The notes under the pieces: model-generated | What the model was told of the DNA's origin: nothing | The model's database searches: none | The model's input: only the letters and a program-made list of their open reading frames with translations | Source: Trichlorobacter thiogenes | Lineage (GTDB): Bacteria > Desulfobacterota > Desulfuromonadia > Geobacterales > Pseudopelobacteraceae | Direction: 5' to 3' | Length of the DNA stretch: 64,000 bases | Assembly (NCBI RefSeq): GCF_900167465.1 | Contig: NZ_FUWR01000003.1 | Span: forward strand, 1-64,000 | Translations under genes and position numbers: made by a program | Shown: one piece after another, positions 52,015 through 60,942 of the stretch | Position numbering within the stretch: position 1 is the first letter of the stretch | How the letters are laid out: every line of letters starts with the position of its first letter

Positions 52015-52028
52015 TTGACTTGTATCAA
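52015..52028. promoter_or_regulatory. CRP/FNR-like dyad TTGAC-N4-ATCAA
   Basis: One base off a perfect TTGAC-N4-GTCAA or TTGAT-N4-ATCAA palindrome. It lies 55 bases upstream of the substrate-binding gene and 94 bases upstream of the divergent NADH dehydrogenase gene. Confidence 0.42.
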
Positions 52029-52122
52029 AAAAACGCAAAAGAGACCAATACTGTCTCTTTTAATACTTGCCTGACCGGTACGATATGGTACAAGGAGTTG
52101 ACCAACGAAAGGACTTTTTTCT

Positions 52123-53379
52123 ATGCATACAAAACGGGTAGTTGTCATCGGTATGGGATTTGGCGGCGTCCGGGCAGCCCGAGCTCTGGCAGGCAGCGGA
52201 CTTGACGTGCTGCTGATTGACCGCAACAACTATCACCTGTTTCAGCCCCTGCTCTATCAGGTGGCCAGCGCCGGTCTTGAACAGGAATCAATTGCCTATT
52301 CCATCCGCGCCATGGCCCGGCAATGGCCCAATGTCCGCTTCCACCTCACGGAAGTAACCGGCGTGGATTTTGATGCCAGAGAGGTGCAGACCACCAGCGG
52401 CCCGGTGGGTTATGACTATCTGATTATCGGCGCTGGCAGTGCCACTAATTTCTTCGGCCTCACCACGGTGCAGCAGTACGCCTATGACCTGAAGGAGCTT
52501 GAGGATGCGGAGGTACTGCGTAATCAGATCCTGAACTGCTTTGAGCAGGCGGTGACAGAACCGGACCCGGCCCGCAAACGGGCCTTGATGACCTTTGTGA
52601 TTGTGGGTGGCGGACCAACCGGCGTTGAATTTGCCGGTGCCTTGATTGAGCTGGTTACCTATGTCCTGGCCAAAGACTATCCTGAGCTGGGCATCCATAC
52701 CGCCCGGGTGGTGCTGGTGGAGGCCACCGACCGCCTGTTGGCAGCCATGCCCCAGGAGCTGGGGATGTATACCCTGCAGAAGCTGCGTAGTATGTGTGTT
52801 GAGGTACTGCTGAATGCCCAGGTGGTTGATGCGGATAACACGCGGGTGGTGCTGCACGATGGCGCGGTGATTCCAGCCCATACGCTGATCTGGTCAGCCG
52901 GTGTCAAGGCAGCGCCGCTAGCTGCAACCCTGCAAACAGCCCATGCCGGTGGTGGCCGTATTCCGGTGCAGCCTGACCTGACCCTGGCCGATCACCCGGA
53001 GGTGTATGTGGTGGGTGACATGGCCTGGCTGGAACAGGAAGGCAAGATCCTGCCGATGGTGGCTCCAGTGGCGATGCAGATGGGGGCCTATGCCGGTGCG
53101 GCTGTTCTGGCCAGAGAACAGGGAGAAACACCCGAACCGTTCTGTTACCACGACAAGGGCAGCATGGCCACCATTGGCCGTAATACCGCTGTTGCCACCG
53201 CCTTTGGACTAAACCTGAAGGGTTACCCGGCCTGGCTGGCCTGGCTGCTGCTGCATGTCTACTACCTGATCGGTTTCCGCAACCGGATTGTGGTACTGTT
53301 GAACTGGGTCTGGTACTACTGGTTCCATGAACGGCAAGTACGCTTAATTACCAGACGTAAGGCATCTGATTCACTTTAG
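52123..53379 (+). CDS. ndh: Type II NADH dehydrogenase
   Basis: A 418-residue FAD enzyme passing electrons from NADH to quinone without proton pumping. FAD-binding VVVIGMGFGGVRAARAL is at the N-terminus, the NADH-binding FVIVGGGPTGVEFAGAL is central, and VYVVGDMAWLEQEGK is the second FAD motif. The C-terminus (WLAWLLLHVYYLIGFRNR and VLLNWVWYYWF) forms the membrane anchor. CAAGGAG lies upstream. It faces the substrate-binding operon. Confidence 0.9.
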   Translation: MHTKRVVVIGMGFGGVRAARALAGSGLDVLLIDRNNYHLFQPLLYQVASAGLEQESIAYSIRAMARQWPNVRFHLTEVTGVDFDAREVQTTSGPVGYDYLIIGAGSATNFFGLTTVQQYAYDLKELEDAEVLRNQILNCFEQAVTEPDPARKRALMTFVIVGGGPTGVEFAGALIELVTYVLAKDYPELGIHTARVVLVEATDRLLAAMPQELGMYTLQKLRSMCVEVLLNAQVVDADNTRVVLHDGAVIPAHTLIWSAGVKAAPLAATLQTAHAGGGRIPVQPDLTLADHPEVYVVGDMAWLEQEGKILPMVAPVAMQMGAYAGAAVLAREQGETPEPFCYHDKGSMATIGRNTAVATAFGLNLKGYPAWLAWLLLHVYYLIGFRNRIVVLLNWVWYYWFHERQVRLITRRKASDSL

Positions 53380-53402
53380 CGATGAAATGGGCACTAAACC
53401 CA

Positions 53403-53445
53403 ACCACCCCTGGCCCCTCCTATTTTAGGAGGGGCCAGGGGTGGT
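53403..53445. repeat. Perfect 20-bp hairpin, CCCCTCC family
   Basis: ACCACCCCTGGCCCCTCCTA and its exact complement are separated by TTT. It lies between convergent ndh and the purine permease gene and belongs to the same family as 2078-2160. It could end transcription from both sides. Confidence 0.85.
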
Positions 53446-53481
53446 AAGGTGTCAGCTTGAACGCGGCCTGGAATAAGTAGG

Positions 53482-54783
53482 CTACCCTTTCGGCATGAAG
53501 ACAAAAAAGGTCAGCGAAAGTGCCGCCAGCACCCACATACCGCCGGAGACCTCACGGGCCCGGCCGGTGCAGAGCTTGATCAGGGGATAAGAAAACAGGC
53601 CGACGGTCATCCCGACACCAATATTGAAGGTAAAGATCATCAGCGAGATGGTCAGGAAGGCTGGCATCAGCTCGGTAAGGTCATCAAAGTCCAGCCGGGT
53701 AACTGACTGGATCATCAGGGCGCCGATTACCACCAGGGCAATACCGGCGGCATAGCCGGGCACCATGGTAAAGAGCGGTGCAAAAAAGAGCGAAAGACCA
53801 AACAGCACTGCCACCACCAGCGCAGTAAAACCGGTGCGGCCTCCGGCGGCAATGCCGGCAGCTGATTCGATGTAGGCCCCGGTGGTGGTGGTTCCCAAAA
53901 GCGGCGCAAGGGTCGTTGCCACCGCATCGGCCAGCATCGGCCGCTCAATCTCCGGCAGGTTGCCGTTTGCATCCAGCAGATCAGCCCGCATGGAAAGGCC
54001 GATCAAGGTGCCGATGGTATCAAGAAAGGCCATCATAAAGATCACCAGCACCACCGGAAAGACACCGGGCTGCAGGGTTCCGGCAATATCAAGCTTCAGG
54101 AAAATCGGCTCAAGCGAGGGAGGCAGGCTGACCAGCGAGGTCGGCAGCTTTGTAAGCCCCAGCAGAACAGAACCGGTGGTTGTTGCCACAATGCCGTACA
54201 GCAGTGCTCCGTTTACTTTCCTTGCCATCAGCACCACGGTTAGCAAAAACCCGCCCGCAGCCAGCAGCACCGAACTCTGAGCAATATTGCCCAGCCTTAC
54301 CGGCGCACCAGCCACTCCCAGCACCACCAGCCCGGTTTCATTCAGGCCGATAAAGGTCAGAAACAATCCGATCCCCACCGCGAAGGAGGCCTTGAGCGAG
54401 ATCGGGATTGACTCAGCCAGCCATGAACGCACCTTGAGAAGCGTTAACAGGATAAAGACCAGACCGGCCCAGAAGACCGCCCCCAGGGCAATCTGCCAGG
54501 AATAACCCATCCCCTTCACCACCACAAAGGCGATAAAGGCGTTTTCTCCCATGTAGGGGGCAATGGCAAAGGGCCGCTTGGCCCAGAAGGCCATCATCAG
54601 ACAGCCGATCATTGCAGCCAGAATGGTGGCGGTGACCTGGGCATCTTTGGGAATTCCGGCAACAGCAAGAATGGAAGGGTTGACCACCATGATATAGGCC
54701 ATGGTCAGAAAGGTGGTGAGACCGGCCAGGGTCTCCTGGCGGTAAGAGGTGTTGTGATGATCAAACTCGAAGAAGAGCTTCAT
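53482..54783 (-). CDS. NCS2-family purine permease (AzgA-like)
   Basis: A 433-residue transporter with 12-14 hydrophobic segments. The N-terminus (TSYRQETLAGLTTFLTMAYI and VVNPSILAVAG) and TTTGAYIESAAGIAAGGRTG are hallmarks of the adenine/guanine/hypoxanthine permeases. GENAFIAF is the conserved TM3 segment. It lies 3 bases after hpt, so uptake of hypoxanthine or guanine is coupled to their salvage. Confidence 0.88.
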   Translation of the reverse strand: MKLFFEFDHHNTSYRQETLAGLTTFLTMAYIMVVNPSILAVAGIPKDAQVTATILAAMIGCLMMAFWAKRPFAIAPYMGENAFIAFVVVKGMGYSWQIALGAVFWAGLVFILLTLLKVRSWLAESIPISLKASFAVGIGLFLTFIGLNETGLVVLGVAGAPVRLGNIAQSSVLLAAGGFLLTVVLMARKVNGALLYGIVATTTGSVLLGLTKLPTSLVSLPPSLEPIFLKLDIAGTLQPGVFPVVLVIFMMAFLDTIGTLIGLSMRADLLDANGNLPEIERPMLADAVATTLAPLLGTTTTGAYIESAAGIAAGGRTGFTALVVAVLFGLSLFFAPLFTMVPGYAAGIALVVIGALMIQSVTRLDFDDLTELMPAFLTISLMIFTFNIGVGMTVGLFSYPLIKLCTGRAREVSGGMWVLAALSLTFFVFMPKG

Positions 54784-54786
54784 ATC

Positions 54787-55338
54787 CTAGAGCCCCTTGA
54801 CGGCGTAAACACCCGGCGCATTCCGCCACATATTTTCATAATCCAGACCATACCCGAACACAAAGCGATCCGGCAGTTCCAGACCGGTGAAATCGGCGCA
54901 ATAGCCCGGCATGACTTTACGTTCATGCTGCTTGTTCACCAGCACGGCGGTCAGCACCTTTTTGGCACCACGGGCAAGGCATTCATCAGCCAGCGCCTTG
55001 AGCGTGACCCCTTCATCCAGAATATCATCCACCAACAGTACCGTACGACCTTCAACATCTGCATGAAACAGAGCCTTCCATTCCAGATCGCCGCCACTGG
55101 TTTGATGGCCATAGCGGGTGGCATGCAGGTAGCCAAGTTCAAGTGGAAAGGTGAGCCGGGTTAGAAGCTGGCCGGTGACAATCAAACCGCCGTTCATGAT
55201 GCAGAAGACCATCGGATTCTTTTTGCCGATACTGGCCGTAATTGCATCGGCCATCCGGTCAAGAGCCGCCTCAACCGCTGTCCGGTCAGCCAGACAATCA
55301 GCCTCCTCAAGCACCTTTAACGCCTGATCATACTGCAT
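54787..55338 (-). CDS. hpt: Hypoxanthine-guanine phosphoribosyltransferase
   Basis: A 183-residue salvage enzyme making IMP or GMP from the base and PRPP. VFCIMNGGLIVTGQLL and VLLVDDILDEGVTLKAL (the PRPP loop) identify it, and FVFGYGLDYENMWRN is the family C-terminal motif. It overlaps prmC by 11 bp and precedes the purine permease gene by 3 bases. Confidence 0.9.
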   Translation of the reverse strand: MQYDQALKVLEEADCLADRTAVEAALDRMADAITASIGKKNPMVFCIMNGGLIVTGQLLTRLTFPLELGYLHATRYGHQTSGGDLEWKALFHADVEGRTVLLVDDILDEGVTLKALADECLARGAKKVLTAVLVNKQHERKVMPGYCADFTGLELPDRFVFGYGLDYENMWRNAPGVYAVKGL

Positions 55339-56188
55339 GCCATTGTCCTCCCACGACCCTGATAATACCGGCGCTGTCCGGTACGGTTACGATAGCACCA
55401 AATCCGGCATCTGCAAGCAGTCCTGCCAGATCTTTGTCCTGACCTGCCCCTATCTCAAACAGCAGCCAGCCGCCGGGTTCCAGGTAGCCTGGAGCCTCTG
55501 AGACAAGCGCCCGATAGGCATCAAGGCCATCAACACCACCATCAAGGGCAAGACGGGGCTCAAAATCACGCACCTCTGGCTGGAGGGTGTCCAGATCAGC
55601 ACGGGTAATGTAAGGGGGATTTGAGACAATCAGATCGAAACGTCGACCGGTAACCGGCTGGAAAAACGAGCCCAGCAGAAACTCTACCGCTGCATTATTC
55701 CGTTCAGCATTGAGTCGGGCAATGGCCAGTGCATCAGAGGAGAGGTCTACGGCGGTGATCTGCGCCTGGGGCAGACGATGGGCCAGTGAGATAGCAATAC
55801 AGCCGGAACCGGTGCCGATATCCAGCACCGTGCGGGCCTGGGGGGCCTGCCGGACCGCTTCTTCCAGCAGGGTTTCAGTATCATAGCGGGGGATCAGGAC
55901 ATCTTTGGTAACAACAAACTCACGTCCGTCAAACTCCTGGTTGCCCAGGATATGCTGCAGCGGTTCACGCTTACCACGGCGGGCCACCATGCTGCGGTAA
56001 GCGGCCAGTTCACCATCCTGCAGCGGCTTGTCAAAGTTCAGGTAGAGCCCGATCCGGTCCAGACCGGTGGCCTCACACAGCAGCCACTCTGCCTCACGGC
56101 GGGCATTCTCCACCCCTTTTTCGGTCAGGTAACCGACCGTCCAGGTCAGGACCTTAAGGGTGGTCCAGGTCTCTGCCTCAGTAGACAT
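55328..56188 (-). CDS. prmC: Release factor glutamine N5-methyltransferase
   Basis: A 286-residue enzyme methylating the GGQ glutamine of release factors. The N-terminal helical domain (about 1-85) is followed by a Rossmann domain with VLDIGTGSGCIAISLA (SAM motif I) and LIVSNPPYITRADL (NPPY motif). It lies 7 bases downstream of prfA, its substrate, as in many bacteria. Confidence 0.93.
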   Translation of the reverse strand: MSTEAETWTTLKVLTWTVGYLTEKGVENARREAEWLLCEATGLDRIGLYLNFDKPLQDGELAAYRSMVARRGKREPLQHILGNQEFDGREFVVTKDVLIPRYDTETLLEEAVRQAPQARTVLDIGTGSGCIAISLAHRLPQAQITAVDLSSDALAIARLNAERNNAAVEFLLGSFFQPVTGRRFDLIVSNPPYITRADLDTLQPEVRDFEPRLALDGGVDGLDAYRALVSEAPGYLEPGGWLLFEIGAGQDKDLAGLLADAGFGAIVTVPDSAGIIRVVGGQWHAV

Positions 56189-56195
56189 GGGGGAG

Positions 56196-57269
56196 TTATG
56201 CTCCCTCTGATTGAGCCTTCAGTGCTTCCATCTGGTAGAAGGTACGCAGGGCATCGGTGATCTCTTCAATATCACCGGCCATGATGGAATCCAGCCGATA
56301 GAGGGTCAGGCCGATCCGGTGATCGGTCATCCTGCCCTGGGGGAAGTTGTAGGTACGAATCCGCTCTGAGCGGTCACCAGAACCAACCTGCTGTTTACGG
56401 TCTGCCGCCATTTTGGAATTCTGCTCCTGCAGGATGTTGTCCAGAATGCGGGTTTTCAGGACCTTCATCGCCTTGGCCCGGTTCTTGATCTGGCTACGTT
56501 CTTCCTGACAGGCCACCACGGTGCCGGTGGGGATATGGGTAATCCGCACCGCGGAATCGGTGGTGTTAACGTGCTGGCCACCGGCGCCGGAGGAGCGGTA
56601 GACGTCGATCTTCAGGTCATCCGGCCTGATATCAATATCAACATCCTCAGCCTCAGCCATAATCGCCACGGTACAGGCAGAGGTATGAATCCTGCCCTGG
56701 GCCTCGGTTTCAGGCACCCGTTGAACTCGGTGGGTACCGGATTCATACTTGAGCTTGGCAAAGACATCCTGCCCCTCAATGGAGGCGATCACCTCTTTGT
56801 AGCCGCCCCGCTCTGACTCGGAACAGGAGAGCATCTCCACCTTCCAGCGGTTTTTCTCGGCAAAGCGGGAATACATCCGAAACAGGTCGCCACTGAACAG
56901 GGCCGATTCGTCGCCACCGGTTCCGGCCCGGATTTCCAGAATAACGTCACGGGAATCGTTGGGGTCCTTGGGCAACAGCAGGATCTTGATCTCTGCATCA
57001 AGGCGCTCTTTTTCCTGGCTAAGACGGCTGATCTCTTCTTCAGCCATCTCCTTCATCTCAGGATCAGCCAACAGTTCCTGATTCTCTTCCAGCTCTTCCA
57101 GCACCTTCTTATAGCGACGGAACGCCTCAATCAAAGGGGACAGATCAGCATGCTCGCGGGAGAGCTTGCGGAACTCCGGCTGGTTGGCAATTACGGTCGG
57201 GTCAGACAGTAATGACTCCAGTTCCTGAAAACGGATCTCTAAATCCTGTATTTTGTCAAACATGCTCAA
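56196..57269 (-). CDS. prfA: Peptide chain release factor 1
   Basis: A 357-residue class I release factor for UAA and [21 protein letters not shown] holds the GGQ motif, preceded by [14 protein letters not shown] and [12 protein letters not shown] coiled-coil N-terminal domain occupies about residues 5-100. It follows DUF1385 by 6 bases and precedes prmC by 7, forming a translation operon. Confidence 0.94.
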   Translation of the reverse strand: MSMFDKIQDLEIRFQELESLLSDPTVIANQPEFRKLSREHADLSPLIEAFRRYKKVLEELEENQELLADPEMKEMAEEEISRLSQEKERLDAEIKILLLPKDPNDSRDVILEIRAGTGGDESALFSGDLFRMYSRFAEKNRWKVEMLSCSESERGGYKEVIASIEGQDVFAKLKYESGTHRVQRVPETEAQGRIHTSACTVAIMAEAEDVDIDIRPDDLKIDVYRSSGAGGQHVNTTDSAVRITHIPTGTVVACQEERSQIKNRAKAMKVLKTRILDNILQEQNSKMAADRKQQVGSGDRSERIRTYNFPQGRMTDHRIGLTLYRLDSIMAGDIEEITDALRTFYQMEALKAQSEGA

Positions 57270-57275
57270 GGTTCC

Positions 57276-58199
57276 TCACACTACTAATCTGTCATCGGCA
57301 TAACCGCCGTTCTCATCTAAAGCTTCTTTGACGGACCGGATCGCCACTTCAATCTGGTCATCATCCGGCTCACGGGTGGTCAGGCGTTGCAACGCCAGTC
57401 CAGGGGTAATCACCAGCTTCACCAGCGGATTCTGATCGTTCTTGGCGCTCCACTTCAGAAACTCATAGGAGATACCGGCAATCAGCGGCAACAGCACCAC
57501 CCGCGACAACGCCTTGTAGACAAAGGGCCAGGCCTTGGGGATCAGAGAAAACACGCCGATACTGACCAGCATCACAATCAGCAGAAAGCTGGTGCCACAG
57601 CGGGGATGCAGACGGCTGAAGCTTTTCACCCGTTCAATCGTCAGCTCTGCGCCTGCTTCAAAGGCAAAAATAGTTTTATGTTCAGCACCGTGGTACTGAA
57701 AGACCCGCTGGATATCCTTCATCCGGGCAATGGACCAGATGTAGATCAGAAAGACGATCACCCGGATCACGCCATCCACCAGGTTAAAGATCACATTATG
57801 GTCACCGATAATCGGTACCAACAGCTTGGTCAGATACAGGGGCAGAAAGAAAAACAGGGCGATACCAAAGCCAAAGGCCACTGCCATGGTGCCGGCCAAG
57901 GCCCAGGAGGTCAGCTCCTCTTTCTTGCTTTCACCGTTCTCGTCAACCTCTTCCTCAAGCGCCTCATTGGCGGAAAAGTTCAGCGCCTTGATCCCCAGGA
58001 TCAGCGAGGTAAACAGGGCAACCGCTCCACGCAGAATCGGCAGTTTCACAATCGGATACCGTTCTGAGAGGGGAGGCATCTGCTCCCGTTTGACCACGAT
58101 CTCGCCGTTGGGACGTCTGACCGCAATGGCCATGGCCCGGGGGGCACGCATCATCACCCCTTCAAGTATGGCCTGACCACCGATATTGATTTTTTCCAT
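57276..58199 (-). CDS. DUF1385 membrane protein
   Basis: A 307-residue protein with about four hydrophobic segments. NIGGQAILEGVMMRAPRAMA is the DUF1385 hallmark, followed by LPILRGAVALF and YHGAEHKTIFAFEAG, then HPRCGTSFLLIV. These polar residues are strictly kept across the family, but the activity is unknown. The position before prfA is common in Firmicutes and Geobacter; thyX ends immediately upstream (adjacent bases). Confidence 0.88.
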   Translation of the reverse strand: MEKINIGGQAILEGVMMRAPRAMAIAVRRPNGEIVVKREQMPPLSERYPIVKLPILRGAVALFTSLILGIKALNFSANEALEEEVDENGESKKEELTSWALAGTMAVAFGFGIALFFFLPLYLTKLLVPIIGDHNVIFNLVDGVIRVIVFLIYIWSIARMKDIQRVFQYHGAEHKTIFAFEAGAELTIERVKSFSRLHPRCGTSFLLIVMLVSIGVFSLIPKAWPFVYKALSRVVLLPLIAGISYEFLKWSAKNDQNPLVKLVITPGLALQRLTTREPDDDQIEVAIRSVKEALDENGGYADDRLVV

Positions 58200-58892
58200 T
58201 TAGCTAAGACTCCTGAACTGCTTACGCACCTGGGCCGTACGGCCACAGCAGAATTCACCTTCCGGGCAGGGGCCGGCAACACAGCCGGGACCTGCATCAC
58301 GAAAAATGGTGGGGGCGGCTTGTTTGGCCAGTTTGAGCATCCCCACCGCCATGCTCCTGATCTCCCACTGGGCACGCATGCAGCAGCGTAGCTTGAAGAA
58401 ATGCAGCAGTTCACGGGCATTCATGGTGATGATAACCTTGGTCTCAGTGGCATTGGGCAGCAGGTAACGGGCATCCTCAGGCTGCACCCCCATCTCCACC
58501 AGTTGTTTATAGGCCTGATGCACCACCCCGACCGTGAAGTCAAAGATCCGCTTTGCCTCTTCGTTGGAATCAATCGAGGGGGGAACCACCGCATCAAAGC
58601 GCTCAACATGGGAGACATAACGCTGGGATTGCTGGGAATAGGAGGCCACCCGGTGACGCACCAGCTGGTGGGAGGTGACCCGCGAGATCCCCTCAACCCC
58701 GAAGGTAAAGGAGGCATGTTCCAGCACCGAGTGGTGGCCAAGGGACATGATCTTGTCGATAAACTGGCGGATATCACCGCTACCGATCTTTTCCTTCAGC
58801 TCATCAAGGCCGGTGGGTGAATAACAGAGGCGTGCTGCCAGAGCAACGGTACGCTCAGGTTCAGGGGTATGATGTAATAGCTCTATATTCAT
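58200..58892 (-). CDS. thyX: FAD-dependent thymidylate synthase
   Basis: A 230-residue ThyX, making dTMP from dUMP with methylene-tetrahydrofolate, FAD and NADPH. The signature RHRVASYSQQSQRY is present, with GHHSVLEHASFTFGVEG. CMRAQWEIR near the C-terminus is also typical. ATG 58892 follows GAGGG; the reading from 58913 is less likely. The tail has several cysteines (CVAGPCPEGEFCCG), an extension whose role is unclear. Confidence 0.92.
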   Translation of the reverse strand: MNIELLHHTPEPERTVALAARLCYSPTGLDELKEKIGSGDIRQFIDKIMSLGHHSVLEHASFTFGVEGISRVTSHQLVRHRVASYSQQSQRYVSHVERFDAVVPPSIDSNEEAKRIFDFTVGVVHQAYKQLVEMGVQPEDARYLLPNATETKVIITMNARELLHFFKLRCCMRAQWEIRSMAVGMLKLAKQAAPTIFRDAGPGCVAGPCPEGEFCCGRTAQVRKQFRSLS

Positions 58893-58911
58893 AAAACCCT
58901 CGTATAGATAC

Positions 58912-58946
58912 AAAAAGAGGGCTGTACCTGTGACGGCACGCCCCCT
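58912..58946 (-). terminator. Possible weak terminator between rpmE and thyX
   Basis: GGGGGCGTGCC and GGTACAGCCCTC pair imperfectly around a 6-base loop and are followed by TTTTT on the minus strand. It starts 22 bases after rpmE. Mismatches allow readthrough into thyX. Confidence 0.45.
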
Positions 58947-58967
58947 TCAAGATTCTCCACCAAAAAG

Positions 58968-59168
58968 CTAAGCCTGGCCGTAACGCTTCTTGAACCGCTC
59001 AACACGACCAGCAGTGTCAACCAACTTCTGCTTGCCAGTGAAGAAAGGATGGCATGCAGAACAAATCTCGGTAAAGATTTCCTTGCGGGTGGAACGGGTC
59101 TGAAAGCTGTTGCCACAGGCACATTTAACGGTCACTTCGTTGTACATCGGGTGAATTCCTTCTTTCAT
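58968..59168 (-). CDS. rpmE: 50S ribosomal protein L31, zinc type
   Basis: A 66-residue ribosomal protein with the zinc-binding C+ form: CACGNSF and [13 protein letters not shown]. The zinc-free paralogue is not present in the window. AGGAGGTAGCAG upstream of the ATG is a strong ribosome site. It lies 111 bases downstream of rho, a common order. Confidence 0.94.
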   Translation of the reverse strand: MKEGIHPMYNEVTVKCACGNSFQTRSTRKEIFTEICSACHPFFTGKQKLVDTAGRVERFKKRYGQA

Positions 59169-59279
59169 CTGCTACCTCCTGATAATTGCAGCTCGTTTAA
59201 TAAAGCTGTGTATTGGCGAAATTGTAGGATATCGGATTTACACAAAAAACATCAAGCACTTTTTTGAATAATCTACGGA

Positions 59280-60527
59280 CTACTTGTTCATGGAATCGAG
59301 GAAATCCTGATTGCCCTTGGTCTCAGACAATTTATCCAGCAAAAATTCCATGGCATCCACCACGTTCATCGGATGCAGGATCTTACGCAGGATCCAGATC
59401 CGGTTCAAAGAAATCCGCTCAATCAGCAGTTCTTCCTTACGGGTGCCGGACTTATTGATATCAATGGCCGGGAAGGTACGCTTTTCCACCAGACGGCGAT
59501 CCAGGTGGACTTCCATGTTACCGGTGCCCTTGAACTCCTCAAAGATCACCTCATCCATCTTGCTGCCGGTATCCACCAGGGCAGTGGCGATGATGGTCAA
59601 CGAACCGCCTTCTTCAATGTTACGGGCCGCGCCAAAGAACCGCTTCGGTTTCTGCAGGGCATTGGCATCCACACCACCGGTCAGGATCTTGCCGGATGGC
59701 GGCAGAACAGTATTGTAGGCACGGGCCAGACGGGTAATGGAGTCCAGCAGAATCACAACATCCTTTTTGTGCTCCACCAGCCGCTTGGCCTTCTCAATTA
59801 CCATCTCCGCCACCTGTACGTGACGGGTAGCCGGTTCGTCAAAGGTAGAAGAGACCACTTCACCATTAACTGAACGCTGCATGTCGGTTACTTCTTCAGG
59901 CCGTTCGTCAATCAGCAGGACAATCAGGTACACCTCAGGGTGATTGGCTGCAATCGAGTTGGCGATATTCTGGATCAGCATGGTCTTGCCGGTCCGGGGC
60001 GGAGCCACGATCAGGCCACGTTGTCCCTTGCCGATTGGCGAAACCAGTTCCATGACCCGCATGCCATAGTTGTCCGGGGCCGTCTCCAGCTTGAGTTTTT
60101 CTTCTGGATAGAGCGGGGTCAGGTTATCAAAGAGGGTCTTGTCACGGCCGGCCTCTGGTGTCTCAAAATTGATCAGCTCCACCTTCAGCAAGGCAAAGTA
60201 ACGTTCACCTTCCTTGGGCGGACGGATCTGACCGGAGACCGTATCACCGGTACGCAGGTTAAAACGCCGGATCTGGCTGGGAGATACATAGATATCATCG
60301 GGACCCGGCAGGTAGTTATAGTCTGGTGCCCGCAGGAAGCCGAAACCATCCTGCAGAATTTCCAGAACACCCTCGCCATAGATCGAGCCGTTTTGTTCAG
60401 TCTGGGCATTCAGGATGGCAAAGATCAGATCCTGCTTACGCAGGCCTGAGGCACCTTCAATACTCAGGTCACGGGCAATACCATTCAGTTCGCTGATTTT
60501 TTTGTTTTTCAAGTCCTGGAGGTTCAC
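59280..60527 (-). CDS. rho: Transcription termination factor Rho
   Basis: A 415-residue RNA-dependent hexameric helicase. The N-terminal Rho-N and cold-shock-like RNA-binding domains include [20 protein letters not shown]. The ATPase has [14 protein letters not shown] (Walker A), [15 protein letters not shown] (Walker B) and the Q-loop region [11 protein letters not shown]. Its length matches the family. The leader upstream is C-rich and could allow Rho to limit its own synthesis. Confidence 0.95.
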   Translation of the reverse strand: MNLQDLKNKKISELNGIARDLSIEGASGLRKQDLIFAILNAQTEQNGSIYGEGVLEILQDGFGFLRAPDYNYLPGPDDIYVSPSQIRRFNLRTGDTVSGQIRPPKEGERYFALLKVELINFETPEAGRDKTLFDNLTPLYPEEKLKLETAPDNYGMRVMELVSPIGKGQRGLIVAPPRTGKTMLIQNIANSIAANHPEVYLIVLLIDERPEEVTDMQRSVNGEVVSSTFDEPATRHVQVAEMVIEKAKRLVEHKKDVVILLDSITRLARAYNTVLPPSGKILTGGVDANALQKPKRFFGAARNIEEGGSLTIIATALVDTGSKMDEVIFEEFKGTGNMEVHLDRRLVEKRTFPAIDINKSGTRKEELLIERISLNRIWILRKILHPMNVVDAMEFLLDKLSETKGNQDFLDSMNK

Positions 60528-60660
60528 GACAAGGATCTCCTGCTGGTGGGATACGACGTCATCAAGGAATGAGAGGACGGTGATGTTGGCATAGGGTTAC
60601 TGGGATATTCAGGCAATGGCAAAGGTTAAACTCACAAAAAACAGGGATAGTGTTGTATTC
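60528..60660 (-). promoter_or_regulatory. C-rich rho leader, possible Rho-utilisation region
   Basis: Read on the minus strand, about 130 bases before rho are rich in C and pyrimidine-C steps and poor in G (for example CCCAGTAACCCTATGCCAAC and CACCGTCCTCTCATTCCTTG). This composition is typical of rut sites, and autoregulation through a leader is known for E. coli rho. The remaining gap 60661-60850 holds no gene that I can see. Confidence 0.4.
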
Positions 60661-60850
60661 ACGTGGGGACTTTTGCCAGACGCAAAGCCCGGGTTTAACG
60701 GCTGTCGGGAAACTCTCTTTAGTTTGGAAATGAGCGTAGCGGGTGGTTGCAACTGAAGTTTAATCACGATAGCCACAACAACCAGAGGATGTCAACAGGA
60801 AAGTAACAGGGAAAAGTGGCCGATGAACAGCCACTTGCACTGATATCTGC

Positions 60851-60879
60851 TTGACCCCCTGTCAGCGAAAGGCTATAAA
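60851..60879 (+). promoter_or_regulatory. Sigma-70 promoter of the cysteine synthase gene
   Basis: TTGACC (60851-60856) and TATAAA (60874-60879) with a 17-base spacer. Predicted start near 60886, 57 bases before the ATG. Confidence 0.65.
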
Positions 60880-60942
60880 AACAAATTCAATCAACAAACC
60901 ACACCATTAAAATTCACTATTTATTTCAGGCAGGTACCTTTG

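Noticed and set aside
60679-60689. GACGCAAAGCC followed by a G/C-rich stem, like the 3' half of a GEMM (cyclic dinucleotide) riboswitch, upstream of the cysteine synthase gene
   Set aside because: The 5' half (GGGCAAACC and the P2 hairpin with a GAAA loop) is missing, and the site lies before the predicted promoter at 60851, so it would not be in the transcript.
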